Source of the DNA: Paenibacillus sacheonensis
GTDB taxonomy: Bacteria > Bacillota > Bacilli > Paenibacillales > Paenibacillaceae
Assembly: GCF_009909195.1 (NCBI RefSeq)
Contig: NZ_JAAAMU010000007.1
Coordinates: 124,001 to 188,000 of the forward strand
Direction: 5' to 3'
DNA: 64,000 nt
This document shows, in pieces, positions 24,423 through 34,439 of the stretch (position 1 is its first letter; the number at the start of each line of letters is the position of its first letter). A model generated the notes under the pieces. The model was given only the letters and a program-made list of their open reading frames with translations, made no database searches and was not told the DNA's origin. A program made the translations under genes and the position numbers.

Positions 24423-27014
24423 TTAATTACACTTGCTATAACCGCAATTGCTGCACTGCTTGCATCCTTCGACATTCAGCAGCGAGGCAGATCCGCAGGA
24501 TGGACAGAGGTCACGCGAGGTGACCTCGCCATGCTTATGCGAATGATCGGCGATTGGCGATGGGGCATTCATGGATGGAGCCGTCTGCACCGGCTCATAT
24601 GCAGCCGCCTGCTCGTTGGTGCTCTCGATATGAATCTCCAGCGCTTTCGCTACCGCATCGGCGATCGATTCTACGCGATTCGAGCCAAACCCGATCGCGC
24701 CTGAGCCGCCAATGCCTTTCAGATGCTTGATCAGGAGCTTCACCTTGTTGCCGTGGTCGCCGTAACGGAGGAACAAGGAGCATACGCGGCCCAGCGCTTC
24801 CGCCATCGCGAAGACGTCAGAGCCCGCTTTGCCTACATTCAAGAATATTTCGCCCGGAATGCCGTTTAGATCATTGATGGTAATATAAGCCATGCCGAAT
24901 GGCGTATTCACCTTGTAGGTTGCTCCCCGGAGAACCTGCGGACGGCGCTTGTACTGCTTGTCGAACGCCTGCTCCGCCTGCGGCGTTACGTTGACGTTCA
25001 GCGCGGCGTTAAGCGTCTCCAGCTTCGCCTCCGCTTGTTCCGTTTCCGCCGTTGCAGCCGCTTCATCGGCAGCCGAATCGGACTTGTCTTCCTTCTTCGT
25101 CGACAATACTTGCACGTCCCGGCTGCCGTCGCGATAGATCGTTACGCCTTTGCAGCCCAGGTCGAAGGCAAGCTCGTACAGCTCTTTGGTTTCGTCGACG
25201 GTAAAGTCGCTTGGACAGTTCGCCGTCTTCGAGATCGAGCTGTCTACCCAGCGCTGGATCGCCGCTTGCGCCCGGATATGATCCTTCGCCGACAAATCCA
25301 TGGCCGTTACGAAGTAATCCGGCAGCTCTTCGCCCGGATGCGCATCCTTCCAGGCTTGCGCGATCGGGACCAGCTGCTTGTCGTAACCCAGGCGGCTTTG
25401 GCGGAAGTATTCGAAGGCGAAATAAGGCTCGATCCCCGTCGAAGTGCCTACCATCGTCCCTGTGCTGCCCGTAGGCGCCTGCGTAATGACGGTAACGTTA
25501 CGGATGCCTTTGGCCAGAACCGCTTCGCCGACTTCGGGGAATTCCGAGATCATGTTCTTCATAAAGCCGCTTTGCAGGAATTTCTCCGCATCGAATGCCT
25601 CGAACGAGCCTTTCTCCGCGGCGATATCCGAGGAAGCCAGATAAGCTTCGCGTGCCATAAAGCCATATATTTTATCGAGAAACTGAAGCGATTCCGGGCT
25701 GCCGTAACGGATGCGCAGCTTGATCATCAATTCGGCCAGACCCATCGTGCCCAGGCCGACGCGGCGCTCCAGCTTCTGGTTCCTCTCGTTCTCTTCAAAG
25801 TGATAAGGCGTCGTATCGATGACGTTGTCGAGGAAACGCACCGACCATCGGGTTACTTTCGCCAGTTCTTCCCAATCCACGTCATGGTTGTCTTCGTCAT
25901 AGAACTTGGACAAGTTAATAGCCGACAGGTTGCAGACGCCCCATCCCGGAAGACCTTGCTCGCCGCATGGATTCGTACAGATGATCGGGTTGAAATACCA
26001 GCTGTTCGACATCTGATTATAGTATTCCATGAAGACGACGCCGGGCTCTGCCGATTTCCATGCGGATTCGATGATCGTATGCCAAACTTCGCGCGCGCGA
26101 ACGGTTTTGTAGGGCACGACGCGTTTGCCGAGCTTCTTCCAAGCGTCAAGATCGCCCGTCCACAGCTCGTCGTATTCGGGATCCTTCGTATCGGGGAACA
26201 CTAGCTCCCACTCCAAATCTTCCTTCACGGCTTTCATGAAGCCGTTGCTGACGCAAACCGACAGATTCGCATTGGTCACTTGGCCCATGGTCTGCTTCAC
26301 CGTGATGAAGTCGAGAACATCCGGGTGCCAGTCATTGATCATGAGCATAAGCGCGCCTCTGCGGCTGCCTCCCTGTTCGATCAAGCCGGTCGTATAGCTG
26401 AACAGCCCTCCCCAGGACACTGCTCCGCTCGAAGATCCGTTGACCCCTGCCACGATAGCGCGGCGAGGACGCAGCGAGGACAGGTTAATCCCTACGCCGC
26501 CTCCGCGGGCCATGATCTCCGTCATCTCGGATAAAGTCGCCATAATGCCGCCGCGGCTGTCCTTGGGCGATGGAATGACGTAGCAGTTGAACAGCGTCAA
26601 TTCGTCGCTCGCCCCCGCGCCTGCGGCAATCCGTCCGCCCGGCACAAGCTTCCAGTCGTCCAGAATGTAACGGAATCGCTCTGTCCAAGTCTCCTTGTCC
26701 GCTTCGTCCTTCTCCGCGCCTGCCATCGCATTGGCGAGACGGTCCCACATTTCCTCCGGCGTCTTCTCTATCGTAAGCGTGAGCTTCTCTACGCTCGATG
26801 TCACTGTATCCCCGCTTCTTAACCTCACGGTCACTTCGTTACCGTTCCGTCCGATCACTTCGCCGACCTCTTTGGCCGGGAATTTCGGATCGTCCTTCGT
26901 CAGGACCAGAACGACGTCTCCGACTGCCGTATTGCTCGTATCCGCATTCTTCCACGCATAGCGGTCCAAAAATATTTTCTCGCTAAGACCTTCCAATTTC
27001 CGCGTCATTGCCAT
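24423..27014 (-). CDS. nrdJ: Adenosylcobalamin-dependent ribonucleotide reductase (class II)
   Basis: About 863 residues, the class II enzyme that reduces ribonucleotides using B12. Key elements: the first redox cysteine in LFNCYVIP (C144), NPCGE (348-352) holding the radical-site cysteine and glutamate, the second redox cysteine region GVCNLSAINLS (C361), QAPTGSTGTM phosphate loop, and a C-terminal CPSCG...CKQCSNCGYSKC zinc or redox tail. The start is placed at 27014 (MAMTRKLEG); 27008 is possible. The promoter carries NrdR boxes. It is a stand-alone gene. Confidence 0.95.
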   Translation of the reverse strand: MAMTRKLEGLSEKIFLDRYAWKNADTSNTAVGDVVLVLTKDDPKFPAKEVGEVIGRNGNEVTVRLRSGDTVTSSVEKLTLTIEKTPEEMWDRLANAMAGAEKDEADKETWTERFRYILDDWKLVPGGRIAAGAGASDELTLFNCYVIPSPKDSRGGIMATLSEMTEIMARGGGVGINLSSLRPRRAIVAGVNGSSSGAVSWGGLFSYTTGLIEQGGSRRGALMLMINDWHPDVLDFITVKQTMGQVTNANLSVCVSNGFMKAVKEDLEWELVFPDTKDPEYDELWTGDLDAWKKLGKRVVPYKTVRAREVWHTIIESAWKSAEPGVVFMEYYNQMSNSWYFNPIICTNPCGEQGLPGWGVCNLSAINLSKFYDEDNHDVDWEELAKVTRWSVRFLDNVIDTTPYHFEENERNQKLERRVGLGTMGLAELMIKLRIRYGSPESLQFLDKIYGFMAREAYLASSDIAAEKGSFEAFDAEKFLQSGFMKNMISEFPEVGEAVLAKGIRNVTVITQAPTGSTGTMVGTSTGIEPYFAFEYFRQSRLGYDKQLVPIAQAWKDAHPGEELPDYFVTAMDLSAKDHIRAQAAIQRWVDSSISKTANCPSDFTVDETKELYELAFDLGCKGVTIYRDGSRDVQVLSTKKEDKSDSAADEAAATAETEQAEAKLETLNAALNVNVTPQAEQAFDKQYKRRPQVLRGATYKVNTPFGMAYITINDLNGIPGEIFLNVGKAGSDVFAMAEALGRVCSLFLRYGDHGNKVKLLIKHLKGIGGSGAIGFGSNRVESIADAVAKALEIHIESTNEQAAAYEPVQTAPSMNAPSPIADHSHKHGEVTSRDLCPSCGSASLLNVEGCKQCSNCGYSKCN

Positions 27015-27079
27015 CCGATTGGTCCATCCTCTCCTGTATCCATTTCTCGCAAGCACACCGATTGCCAGCATCTCTGTAA

Positions 27080-27122
27080 CTATATATTGTGTGTATTTAT
27101 GATTATACTATACCACATATAG
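27080..27122 (-). promoter_or_regulatory. nrdJ promoter with two NrdR boxes
   Basis: On the minus strand CAATATATAG (27089-27080), inside ACACAATATATAGT, is a full match to the NrdR box core. CTATATGTGG (27122-27113) matches at 8 of 10. They are 33 bp apart, close to three helical turns, as known for NrdR. A TATAAT lies between them, so repressor binding would cover the promoter. Confidence 0.8.
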
Positions 27123-27129
27123 GTTTACA

Positions 27130-27827
27130 CGCCAAAATCCACCCATTTCATCGCTATTCTCCGCTTACATCGCCTATTCTCGAACGATTGCTTGTCCTTT
27201 GGCTAAATTTACTCCATTTTCACGGTTAAGACCGATATCGTTTTCACGATGCGGCATCAGCGGCAAGCTCCATATTGAGCGATTGGCCGCAGTCCTTTAT
27301 CCGCACACCCCGATGTCTTCCGCTCCTCTTATAGCACGCATATCAAACAATCCGAACCGCCTTGTGCGGCCTCTGGCATGCGGTCGGCGCGACCGGCACG
27401 GTGTCCGTGACGACTTACCATAGAAGGTAGACGAACACAGTTCACTGGTAGAAAACCGTGTTCCCCATGGGAAAACGGCCTCGCTGCCGCTTCATCCGGT
27501 ATGCGGGGTCCTTTCGTTCATTTACCTATTCGAATGACTGAAACATTTATGAGTCTACGCTGTCACAAGTAGCAGGGCATTGTCGTTATAAGCATGTCCG
27601 GCATACCATTCATGCTTGCCAGCGTCTCCGCCGGGGGTTATTTCAAACATGGATGAAGTGCTTAATGCCATTAACTGTCGAAATCACTAGGCTTTCTCAG
27701 CGGGCATGTTCCCTAGCTGATTCGACAGCTAATCCGACATTCGCGAGCCGGATGCCCTTTCTATTGTTTCACTTTCTTAATGATATTAAATATACGAAGC
27801 GATTGCCATTACTGAGGGGGATAAACG
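27130..27827. other. Long intergenic region without a recognisable gene
   Basis: About 700 bp between the nrdJ promoter and the SDR gene. Short frames exist but lack ribosome sites or family features. An imperfect hairpin (GAACAC...GTGTTC) lies around 27432-27463 and GC-rich repeats around 27380-27410. I looked for a cobalamin riboswitch on the minus strand and did not see its conserved box. Confidence 0.4.
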
Positions 27828-28589
27828 ATGATTATAGCCATTGTCGGAGGAAACGGAACGCTTGGAAGGCATGTCGTTGCGGAACTTCGCCGACGCGGCC
27901 ATGAGACGCGATCGCTCAGCCGCAGCTCAACCAAGCATCGAATCGACTTGACGACGGGCGAAGGGCTTCCTGCCGCGCTGGCTGGCTGCGATGCCGTCGT
28001 CGATGCCAGCAACGCCACGACGAATTCGTCGAAGGTGTTGGTGGAAGGATCGAGACGGCTGCTAGCCGCCGAGGCCGAGGCTGGCGTTCGCCATCATGTC
28101 GGCGTATCCATCGTCGGATGCGAGCTGGTGCCGTTCGGTTATTATCGCGTGAAAGCGGAGCAGGAGCGCATCGTCGAAGGCGGGCCGGTCCCGTGGAGCA
28201 TCGTCCGTTCCACGCAATTCCACGAGTTTGTATCCGGGCTGCTGAAACAAGCCGGACGGTGGCGGATGCTTCCATTGCCAATCGGGAAAATTCCGTTGCA
28301 GACCGTCGCATGCGCCGATGTCGCGGCAGCGATTGCCGACGTCGTCGAATCTACGCCGGCCCGCAGACGAATCGAGATCGCCGGCCCTGAAATTATCGAT
28401 GCCGGCCAATGGATCCGCGCATGGCGGTCGATCGCCGGCAAGCGCGCGCTCCTGCTGCCGGTCCCCCTGCCGCGCCGGGTCAGCCGGTCGCTTAGCGCCG
28501 GAGCGCTAATCTCGCACCAGCCGGATTATCGCGGCCGTATCCGCTTTCGGCAGTGGCTGCAAGATGAACTGAACGGCCGTAAGAACTGA
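27828..28589 (+). CDS. NAD(P)-binding atypical SDR / NmrA-like protein
   Basis: A 253-residue Rossmann-fold protein. The nucleotide motif GGNGTLGRHV is at 7-16, and GYYRVKAEQERIV supplies the YxxxK pair; PWSIVRSTQFHEF is typical of the NmrA/complex I NDUFA9-like group. It likely binds NAD(P)H as a reductase or redox sensor. GAGGGGG precedes the ATG and a strong terminator follows. It is a single-gene unit. Confidence 0.88.
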   Translation: MIIAIVGGNGTLGRHVVAELRRRGHETRSLSRSSTKHRIDLTTGEGLPAALAGCDAVVDASNATTNSSKVLVEGSRRLLAAEAEAGVRHHVGVSIVGCELVPFGYYRVKAEQERIVEGGPVPWSIVRSTQFHEFVSGLLKQAGRWRMLPLPIGKIPLQTVACADVAAAIADVVESTPARRRIEIAGPEIIDAGQWIRAWRSIAGKRALLLPVPLPRRVSRSLSAGALISHQPDYRGRIRFRQWLQDELNGRKN

Positions 28590-28645
28590 CGGCGGTGACG
28601 CAGCACTTCAAGGCTTTACCTATTTTCTTGGAGTTTAAAAATAAA

Positions 28646-28677
28646 CGGCCGTCTACAAGAGAGTATGTAGACGGCCG
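28646..28677. terminator. Terminator after SDR gene
   Basis: A perfect 12-bp stem CGGCCGTCTACA/TGTAGACGGCCG with an 8-base loop, flanked by AAATAAA on the left and CTTTGT on the right. It can act in both directions and also lies downstream of the 31-residue gene on the minus strand. Confidence 0.8.
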
Positions 28678-28739
28678 CTTTGTACGATGCGCTTGATTCA
28701 GATGCATTCCGGTCGCTGTAAGGCTATTCCCGACACACC

Positions 28740-28835
28740 TTATCGCTTTCGCTTAATGATGGAACAAATGTAACATTTATGCTGATTCCCTTTTATTTGT
28801 TGGATGTTTTCACAGTAGACGCATTTCATGGTCAT
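28740..28835 (-). CDS. Tiny zinc-ribbon-like peptide, 31 residues
   Basis: A short frame encodes MTMKCVYCENIQQ ... HKCYICSIIKRKR with two CxxC pairs 14 residues apart and a basic tail, a minimal zinc knuckle. AGGGGTG lies just before the first ATG (28835); a second ATG at 28829 is also possible. A terminator stem lies about 60 bp downstream. The cysteine pattern is unlikely by chance, but no family is recognised. Confidence 0.5.
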   Translation of the reverse strand: MTMKCVYCENIQQIKGNQHKCYICSIIKRKR

Positions 28836-29005
28836 TCACCCCTATGGTATTATGCCCGGTCAGGGATTCTGCATATGCAAACTTTAAAGGCATCTGTTCG
28901 AAATACGATCGGCTGCATTAGTCTCCTGTTATTCTCAACGATATGAAGGATAAGCCTCTGCCGCCCTCGACTTCCGGTACCTCCGCTCCGAAGCCCGGAC
29001 AAGAC

Positions 29006-30148
29006 TTACGGTTTCAATATAATTTTCATGGCCCCTTCTTCTTTATCGTTGAAAATCCGATATCCGCGCTCGGCCTCGTCCAAGCTGATCCGGTGGCTGA
29101 TGATGTCGGTCGGATCGAACACGCCCTCTTTGATTTGGCGATACAGCTCGGGCATGTAATGGATCACCGGCGCTTGTCCCAATTTTACGGTAATGTTGCG
29201 CGCAAATAAATCGCCGAACGGAAACGCGTTGTAATTCATGCCGTATACGCCGGTTACTTGAATGGTTCCGCCTTTACGGACCAGCTTGCACGCCATCCGA
29301 AACGCACCGAGCCCGCCTCCTTGCAGCTTTAGCAGCGTCTCCACTTTCTCTAGAATCGTTTTTTCGGCATCCAGTCCAACCGCGTCGATCACGACGTCCG
29401 CTCCGCCTCCCGTCAGTTCCTGCAGGTGGCCGAGCAGATTATCCGTTGTTTTGAAGTCGAACGCTTCGACATTGTTGGTCTTGCGGGCATGCTCCAGCCG
29501 ATAATCCACATGATCGACGGCGATTACCCGCTTTGCGCCTTTGAGCCAGGCGAACTTTTGGGCGAGGAGCCCGACCGGCCCGCAGCCGAGAATAATGACC
29601 GTATCACCCTGCTTGACGCCGGCGTTTTCGACGCTCCAGTAGGCGGTCGGCAAGATATCGGATAGAAATAAAAGCTTCTCGTCTTCCATCTCCGCATCTT
29701 CGGGAACCTTGAACGGCATGAAATTGCCGTAGGGCACGTGCAGGAGCTCCGCTTGTCCGCCGGCGTATCCGCCGAACGTGTCGGAATATCCGAGATAGCC
29801 GCCCGTGTCGCCATGAAGGAATTCGTTCGAATTGTCGCATTGGCTTTCGAGTTGATGGCTGCAATACCAGCATTTTCCGCAGGCAACGTTGAACGGAACG
29901 ATAACGCGGTCGCCTTTCTTGACGCGCGTCACATCTTTCCCCACCTCTTCCACGATGCCCATCGGTTCGTGACCGATAATGAAATCATCCGGCATATTGG
30001 GAATTTCCCCGTTATAGAGATGCAAATCCGAACCGCAGATAGCGGTCGTCGTGATGCGCACGAGAACATCGTCTGCGTTTTTCAACTTGGCATCCTCTAC
30101 TTCTTTTACTTTCACTTTTTTCATTCCCTGGTAGGTTAGAGCCTTCAT
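29006..30148 (-). CDS. Zinc-dependent alcohol dehydrogenase, formaldehyde dehydrogenase-like
   Basis: A 380-residue medium-chain dehydrogenase. The catalytic zinc ligands are C38 (AICGSDLH), H60 and E61 (GHEPMG). The structural zinc ligands are C90, C93, C96 and C104, and the NAD motif is LGCGPVG. The long form with YGNFMPFKVPED and GGADVVIDAVG matches the glutathione-independent formaldehyde dehydrogenase-like group common in Bacillales. The ribosome site GGGGTGG precedes the ATG. It is a single-gene unit; the substrate is not certain. Confidence 0.92.
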   Translation of the reverse strand: MKALTYQGMKKVKVKEVEDAKLKNADDVLVRITTTAICGSDLHLYNGEIPNMPDDFIIGHEPMGIVEEVGKDVTRVKKGDRVIVPFNVACGKCWYCSHQLESQCDNSNEFLHGDTGGYLGYSDTFGGYAGGQAELLHVPYGNFMPFKVPEDAEMEDEKLLFLSDILPTAYWSVENAGVKQGDTVIILGCGPVGLLAQKFAWLKGAKRVIAVDHVDYRLEHARKTNNVEAFDFKTTDNLLGHLQELTGGGADVVIDAVGLDAEKTILEKVETLLKLQGGGLGAFRMACKLVRKGGTIQVTGVYGMNYNAFPFGDLFARNITVKLGQAPVIHYMPELYRQIKEGVFDPTDIISHRISLDEAERGYRIFNDKEEGAMKIILKP

Positions 30149-30341
30149 TGAACCACCCCTATGCGATTAATGTCAGAAGCATTCCCCTAAATCACGGCGG
30201 GTAGTCTTTAAGGGGCGTACATTCGCGGTAGCTATGTGGGGCCGAGAATATTCGCGGCGTCGAATGAAATTAAATGAAATTAAATGCTTGCAATCCCGCG
30301 ACCGCCATTCGAACTTGCAGCCGATTCGATGCTAACCGTGA

Positions 30342-30863
30342 CTATTTCTTCAAAATGCCGAGAAACGCCGTCCATGGACCGACGTCCGTACGGTACCGTT
30401 CGGCCATGACCCTCACGATCTGGGCGATATGCGTCATGTCGTGAACGACCCAGGTGGACAGCAGCTCGCGCGCGCGAACGATGCCGAACGAAGGATGCCT
30501 GCCCGTCCGTTCCAAATCCCGTTCGGGATCGACCAGCGTCCTCAGCTTGGCGAGATTCTCCGTTCGCACCGCCTGGAATTCCTCCAGCTTCCGCGCCAGT
30601 GGCTGCTCAGATTGGCCTAGATGGGCGAACCTATCAAATGGCGGGAACGACTTGCTCTCGCCCTCCTGCAGCAGGAATGCTAGCCGCGGCACCCAGTTCG
30701 TCCGTTCGCTCTCGATGAGATGGTCGACGACCTCGACGGCATTCCACGTGCCCTCGCCTTCGTTGCTTCGCAGCCAGCCTGCCGACAGCCCTGACAGCAG
30801 CGCCTCCAGCGTACGCGGGGTACGCTCCAGCACCTCGATTGCTTCTTCCAGATCAAAATTCAT
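30342..30863 (-). CDS. DinB-family protein
   Basis: A 173-residue four-helix DinB/YfiT-like protein. The metal-ligand pattern is visible: a histidine in [11 protein letters not shown] and the pair in HDMTHIAQI. Members are thiol transferases or nickel/zinc hydrolases, often stress-induced. The ATG at 30863 has GGAGG 8 nt upstream; longer in-frame extensions have no domain content. Nothing around it fixes the role. Confidence 0.88.
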   Translation of the reverse strand: MNFDLEEAIEVLERTPRTLEALLSGLSAGWLRSNEGEGTWNAVEVVDHLIESERTNWVPRLAFLLQEGESKSFPPFDRFAHLGQSEQPLARKLEEFQAVRTENLAKLRTLVDPERDLERTGRHPSFGIVRARELLSTWVVHDMTHIAQIVRVMAERYRTDVGPWTAFLGILKK

Positions 30864-31156
30864 CGCCATCGCCTCCATCATGGTATTGTGCTTATCGATA
30901 TTCACGTTTTCAGACTGACTTCTTTCCTCAACGTGAACGGAATCCAAACTACGTGTATGCAATGATGATTTGCCGAATGGGCTTATCGTGTTGAATTCGA
31001 ATGCCATAACTTCCAATCGTTTCCTTATCCTTACCATTCCACTAATCGCTCCATGATCCTCCCAGCCGGCTTATCGCCCGGCACAGTCTATAACGGATGT
31101 CCGGCAGCGCAATCAACCGAAGCGCGTCCCCTTCCCCTCGAAAATGCGAACAGCAA
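30864..31156. other. Intergenic region
   Basis: About 290 bp between the DinB gene and the terminator of the galactosidase gene. No gene, repeat or RNA is recognised. Confidence 0.3.
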
Positions 31157-31184
31157 AAGACGGCGGGAGCTCGCCCGCCGTCTT
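31157..31184 (-). terminator. Terminator after clan GH-D enzyme gene
   Basis: The stem AAGACGGCGGG/CCCGCCGTCTT is perfect and is followed on the minus strand by TTTTGC, about 20 bp past the stop. Confidence 0.85.
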
Positions 31185-31205
31185 CCGTCCTTAAGGTCCT
31201 GCTGC

Positions 31206-34200
31206 TTAGCCGTTTGAATACACCGTGAAGATCAGATCCCGCTTCCCGCCGTTCTCGGCCGTCCACGTCTTGCCGCCGTCGAGCGACAGCTTCTCGTAAC
31301 CGTCCGCGTACGGATCGCTGTCGCTGTAAGCGAAGCCGTAATTATTGTCCGTCGATCCCGTGTCCGCCGATTTTGGCGATTTGAGGATTAAGCCGTAGTT
31401 CTTCGTCGTATCCAGGTTTTTCAGCCGTGGATAGATCGAATACGGACTCACGCTGCCCGGAATATTGTACGCCGGGAGCGAAGCGGAGAAGATCTTGTCC
31501 TGCGGATCGTCGTTTTCGTCCAGCGTGACGATGTCGAAATAATACGCATCCGCCGGCACCGCGTTCACGTAGCTCTCGTAGATGTAGACGTCGAGCTTCG
31601 GCAGATCGCTCTTCGTCAGCTTGAACACCTGCATCCGCTGTACGCCGGCTCGGATATCGGAGTAGTTCCCATACTCCGCGCTGCTGTCGTCCTGCACGAT
31701 ACGCGGGCCGCCGCCTCCATTGACGTTGTACGCTTCGATTTCCTTGATCGACGGAATGAAATAGTTGGTTTTCATAAGCAGTCTGATCTTGGACGTCGTG
31801 ACCGCATTGAAATCGATCGTCTTGTTATCGCCCACCGTGAAGCCCTTCGTAATGTCGGCATAACGCTCGCCGTCCCAATACTGCAGCGCGTAATTGGCGA
31901 TTTGGAAATAATCGCCCTTGTATTCCTTCACGACCACCTGATTGACCGTCGTCGGCTTCCCGAAATCGATCTCCGCCCATTCGTCGTTCTGGTGCTTATC
32001 GGCAGCGCTCCATCTCGTACTCAACTCGCCGTCCGTCAGCTTCGCGCCTTCGTAGCCGGGATCGGCCCATACGGAGGATACGTTAACCGGCTTGCCGAGC
32101 GCCAGATTCGCCGGCGCATCGCCGCCGTTGCCGGAACCGCCGTTGGTCACCTTGATGATCGCCGTGCCGCTCGGCGGGAGCGTATACGCGAACTGCCCCT
32201 TCGCCTTGCCGAGTCCGCGGCCGGAATAGACTTCCGTCAAGGCGTAATTCGCGCTGCCGTTCAGGCCGAGGTCGGTCAGCTTGACGCTGATCGTCGCTTC
32301 GTTCTTGGCATCCCAGTTGGACAGGCTGACGTACGTCTCGCCTCGGTCGCCCGCCTTATACGCGACCGACGGCGCATGCTCGCCTTTGTGATAGAAGCTC
32401 GTCATGGCGACGGGCTTGGCCGCCCGGCCGTTCGCGGCGATATCGAGCAGTTCCTCGTTCTGCAGAAGGCTCATCCGGTCCTCGGACAGGAACGGAACGT
32501 TGTCGCCGATCAGCCAATGCCCGCCGCCCATCGCGACGGTCGTCGCCAGCAGCTTGCCCTCGCTCTGGCTGTATTTGTACCAGAAGCCTTGGGCAAAGTT
32601 CTCCGGCATGATCATATCGGGATCGTTGTAATCGTACAGCGTGCCGTTCGTCCACCAGGAGGCCAGGTCATTGAAGGCCTGACGCTCGATGCCGGCGTAC
32701 CCGTTCACGCCGAGCGAGGTATCGCAAGCCGCCCGCCTGCCATGGGCAAATGCCGCGGGAAGGAGCGGCGCGATCGATTCGTTGATATAGATCGGCCGGC
32801 CCGCCGCCAGTACCGTATCGCGAATAATGCCCATGCCGATCCGGTACGCTTGCACGCCGTTGACCGACGGATCGTAATGCCGTCCTTCGTACATGCCCAT
32901 ATCGATAAAGTCCAGCTTGAGGTAATCAAAGCCCCAATCCACGTATTTCTTGATCGCGGTCCGAATCGCCGTCTGCGCCGCCGGGTTCGAAATATCCATC
33001 GCGTACGTGCCCAGATACGTCCGGACCGGCTTGCCGTTCTCGTCCTTGAGGCAGATATCCCGGTACGTGGCGTCCGTACCCGGAATCGCCTCGTCCAGCC
33101 ACGAGTCGTAGATCGTAAACGGCGTCTGATAGCCGCCGACCTTCAAACCTTTGCTATGGACATAATCGGCGAAGGTTTGCATGCCCTCGTCGAACGGCAG
33201 GCTCGTATCCGGCCAGAATCCGCCGTCTTGGTTGAAATATTCGTAACCGAGCGGCTTCAGGTTCTCCGCCACGTAGTCGACCATCGCGTACATCGCTTCC
33301 GCGGTTGCGTAGCCGTAATGCGAGTAGTACGTGTTGTAGCCCATCGGCACGTCGCCCTTCCACTCCAGATGCGGCTCGCCGATATTGTACACCTTGCCGT
33401 ATTCCTCCAGCCCGGCTTGATAATCGTCGTAGAATCCGAAGAAGAAACGGTCCGAGGCGATCGTCGGCCCGCTCTGCGAGCCTCCCCAGTTATAGACGCC
33501 GAATGCGGTCAGCGGTCCGTTCGCCTGCGCCGCCTGGCCGAGCTTCTGACTGCTCTTCCAGTTCTTCACGGTCGCGGCGCCGGCGACGAAGCCCTGCTTC
33601 CCGGCATTGTCGAACATCGCGGACACCCAGTGGCTGATGCCGTTGAACGGCTCCCATTTCAGCTGCTCGCCCTCATAGCGGTCCGCGCCGTTCTGGCTGC
33701 TGCCGAAATCGTTCACCGGCGCCACGCCGAAGTCGAAGTTGTTCGTGTACGGCGTGGTCAGGATACGCTTGTCCGCGCCGGCTCCGATATCCAGGTTGGA
33801 AGCGGCGACAGGCTCAACGATCTCGACCGCCTTGCCTGCCGGATTCGCAACGTTCATATCGGATAAGAAATAGGCTTTATCGGGATACAAGTATAAGTTC
33901 AAGGTCAGAGTCGGTCCGGAGTCAAGCACGCTGCGGATCGACAGCTTCACGCCGTCGCTGCCATAACCGTCGCGGGGCAGCTTGCTCCATTCCGCCGTCC
34001 GCTTCGCCGGATCGGAGGACCGGTAGCGCGCGTCGTCCCCGGCGAATTTGATGTCCGAGCCGAAGTCCTGCACGATCGTTCGCCCGCCCCATACGAAGCT
34101 GCCGAGGCCTTTCGCTAGATCGTACGTAATCGTATAACAGCCGTTCGCAGCCTCCACCTTGCCGTTCTTCTGTTCGACGCTCAGCTTGGCCTTCGCGTGA

Positions 34201-34280
34201 TTCACTTGCGGTATTAAGGTCCCTCCCAGCACGATGGTCACCATAACAACGATAAGCCGCGTCCATACGGATTTGCGCAT
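31206..34280 (-). CDS. Secreted clan GH-D alpha-galactosidase-like enzyme with CBM32
   Basis: A 1024-residue secreted glycoside hydrolase. A signal peptide covers about 1-31. A beta-sandwich region (about 33-300) comes before a TIM barrel (about 310-640) with the GH27/GH36-type nucleophile motif DYLKLDFID (D457). A C-terminal barrel-associated beta domain follows, then a discoidin-like F5/8C (CBM32) domain at about 770-900 (ALGKPVNVSSVWADPGYEGA, TRWSAAD), and a final 110-residue unrecognised domain. GGAGG precedes the ATG at 34280. It is the last gene of cassette B, so it probably releases galactose or a related sugar from a polymer outside the cell. Family GH27, GH36 or a relative cannot be separated by eye. 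Confidence 0.8.
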   Translation of the reverse strand: MRKSVWTRLIVVMVTIVLGGTLIPQVNHAKAKLSVEQKNGKVEAANGCYTITYDLAKGLGSFVWGGRTIVQDFGSDIKFAGDDARYRSSDPAKRTAEWSKLPRDGYGSDGVKLSIRSVLDSGPTLTLNLYLYPDKAYFLSDMNVANPAGKAVEIVEPVAASNLDIGAGADKRILTTPYTNNFDFGVAPVNDFGSSQNGADRYEGEQLKWEPFNGISHWVSAMFDNAGKQGFVAGAATVKNWKSSQKLGQAAQANGPLTAFGVYNWGGSQSGPTIASDRFFFGFYDDYQAGLEEYGKVYNIGEPHLEWKGDVPMGYNTYYSHYGYATAEAMYAMVDYVAENLKPLGYEYFNQDGGFWPDTSLPFDEGMQTFADYVHSKGLKVGGYQTPFTIYDSWLDEAIPGTDATYRDICLKDENGKPVRTYLGTYAMDISNPAAQTAIRTAIKKYVDWGFDYLKLDFIDMGMYEGRHYDPSVNGVQAYRIGMGIIRDTVLAAGRPIYINESIAPLLPAAFAHGRRAACDTSLGVNGYAGIERQAFNDLASWWTNGTLYDYNDPDMIMPENFAQGFWYKYSQSEGKLLATTVAMGGGHWLIGDNVPFLSEDRMSLLQNEELLDIAANGRAAKPVAMTSFYHKGEHAPSVAYKAGDRGETYVSLSNWDAKNEATISVKLTDLGLNGSANYALTEVYSGRGLGKAKGQFAYTLPPSGTAIIKVTNGGSGNGGDAPANLALGKPVNVSSVWADPGYEGAKLTDGELSTRWSAADKHQNDEWAEIDFGKPTTVNQVVVKEYKGDYFQIANYALQYWDGERYADITKGFTVGDNKTIDFNAVTTSKIRLLMKTNYFIPSIKEIEAYNVNGGGGPRIVQDDSSAEYGNYSDIRAGVQRMQVFKLTKSDLPKLDVYIYESYVNAVPADAYYFDIVTLDENDDPQDKIFSASLPAYNIPGSVSPYSIYPRLKNLDTTKNYGLILKSPKSADTGSTDNNYGFAYSDSDPYADGYEKLSLDGGKTWTAENGGKRDLIFTVYSNG

Positions 34281-34439
34281 TTGCCGCCTCCTTAGCATAG
34301 GGTTTCGATCATCCTCGCTGGTTCATTCCGCCGTAGCTGATGACGGGCCACTTCCATGCCCGGGCACGAAACAGCGGCATGCAGGCGGAGGCGCAAGCAA
34401 GCGCCCCCGTACCTTGCAGCTTGCAACCAGCCGGCGAAT

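Noticed and set aside
27123-27827. Possible cobalamin riboswitch upstream of nrdJ
   Set aside because: Expected for a B12-dependent enzyme, but I could not find the conserved B12 box or the characteristic helices; NrdR boxes explain the control instead. A covariance search would settle it.
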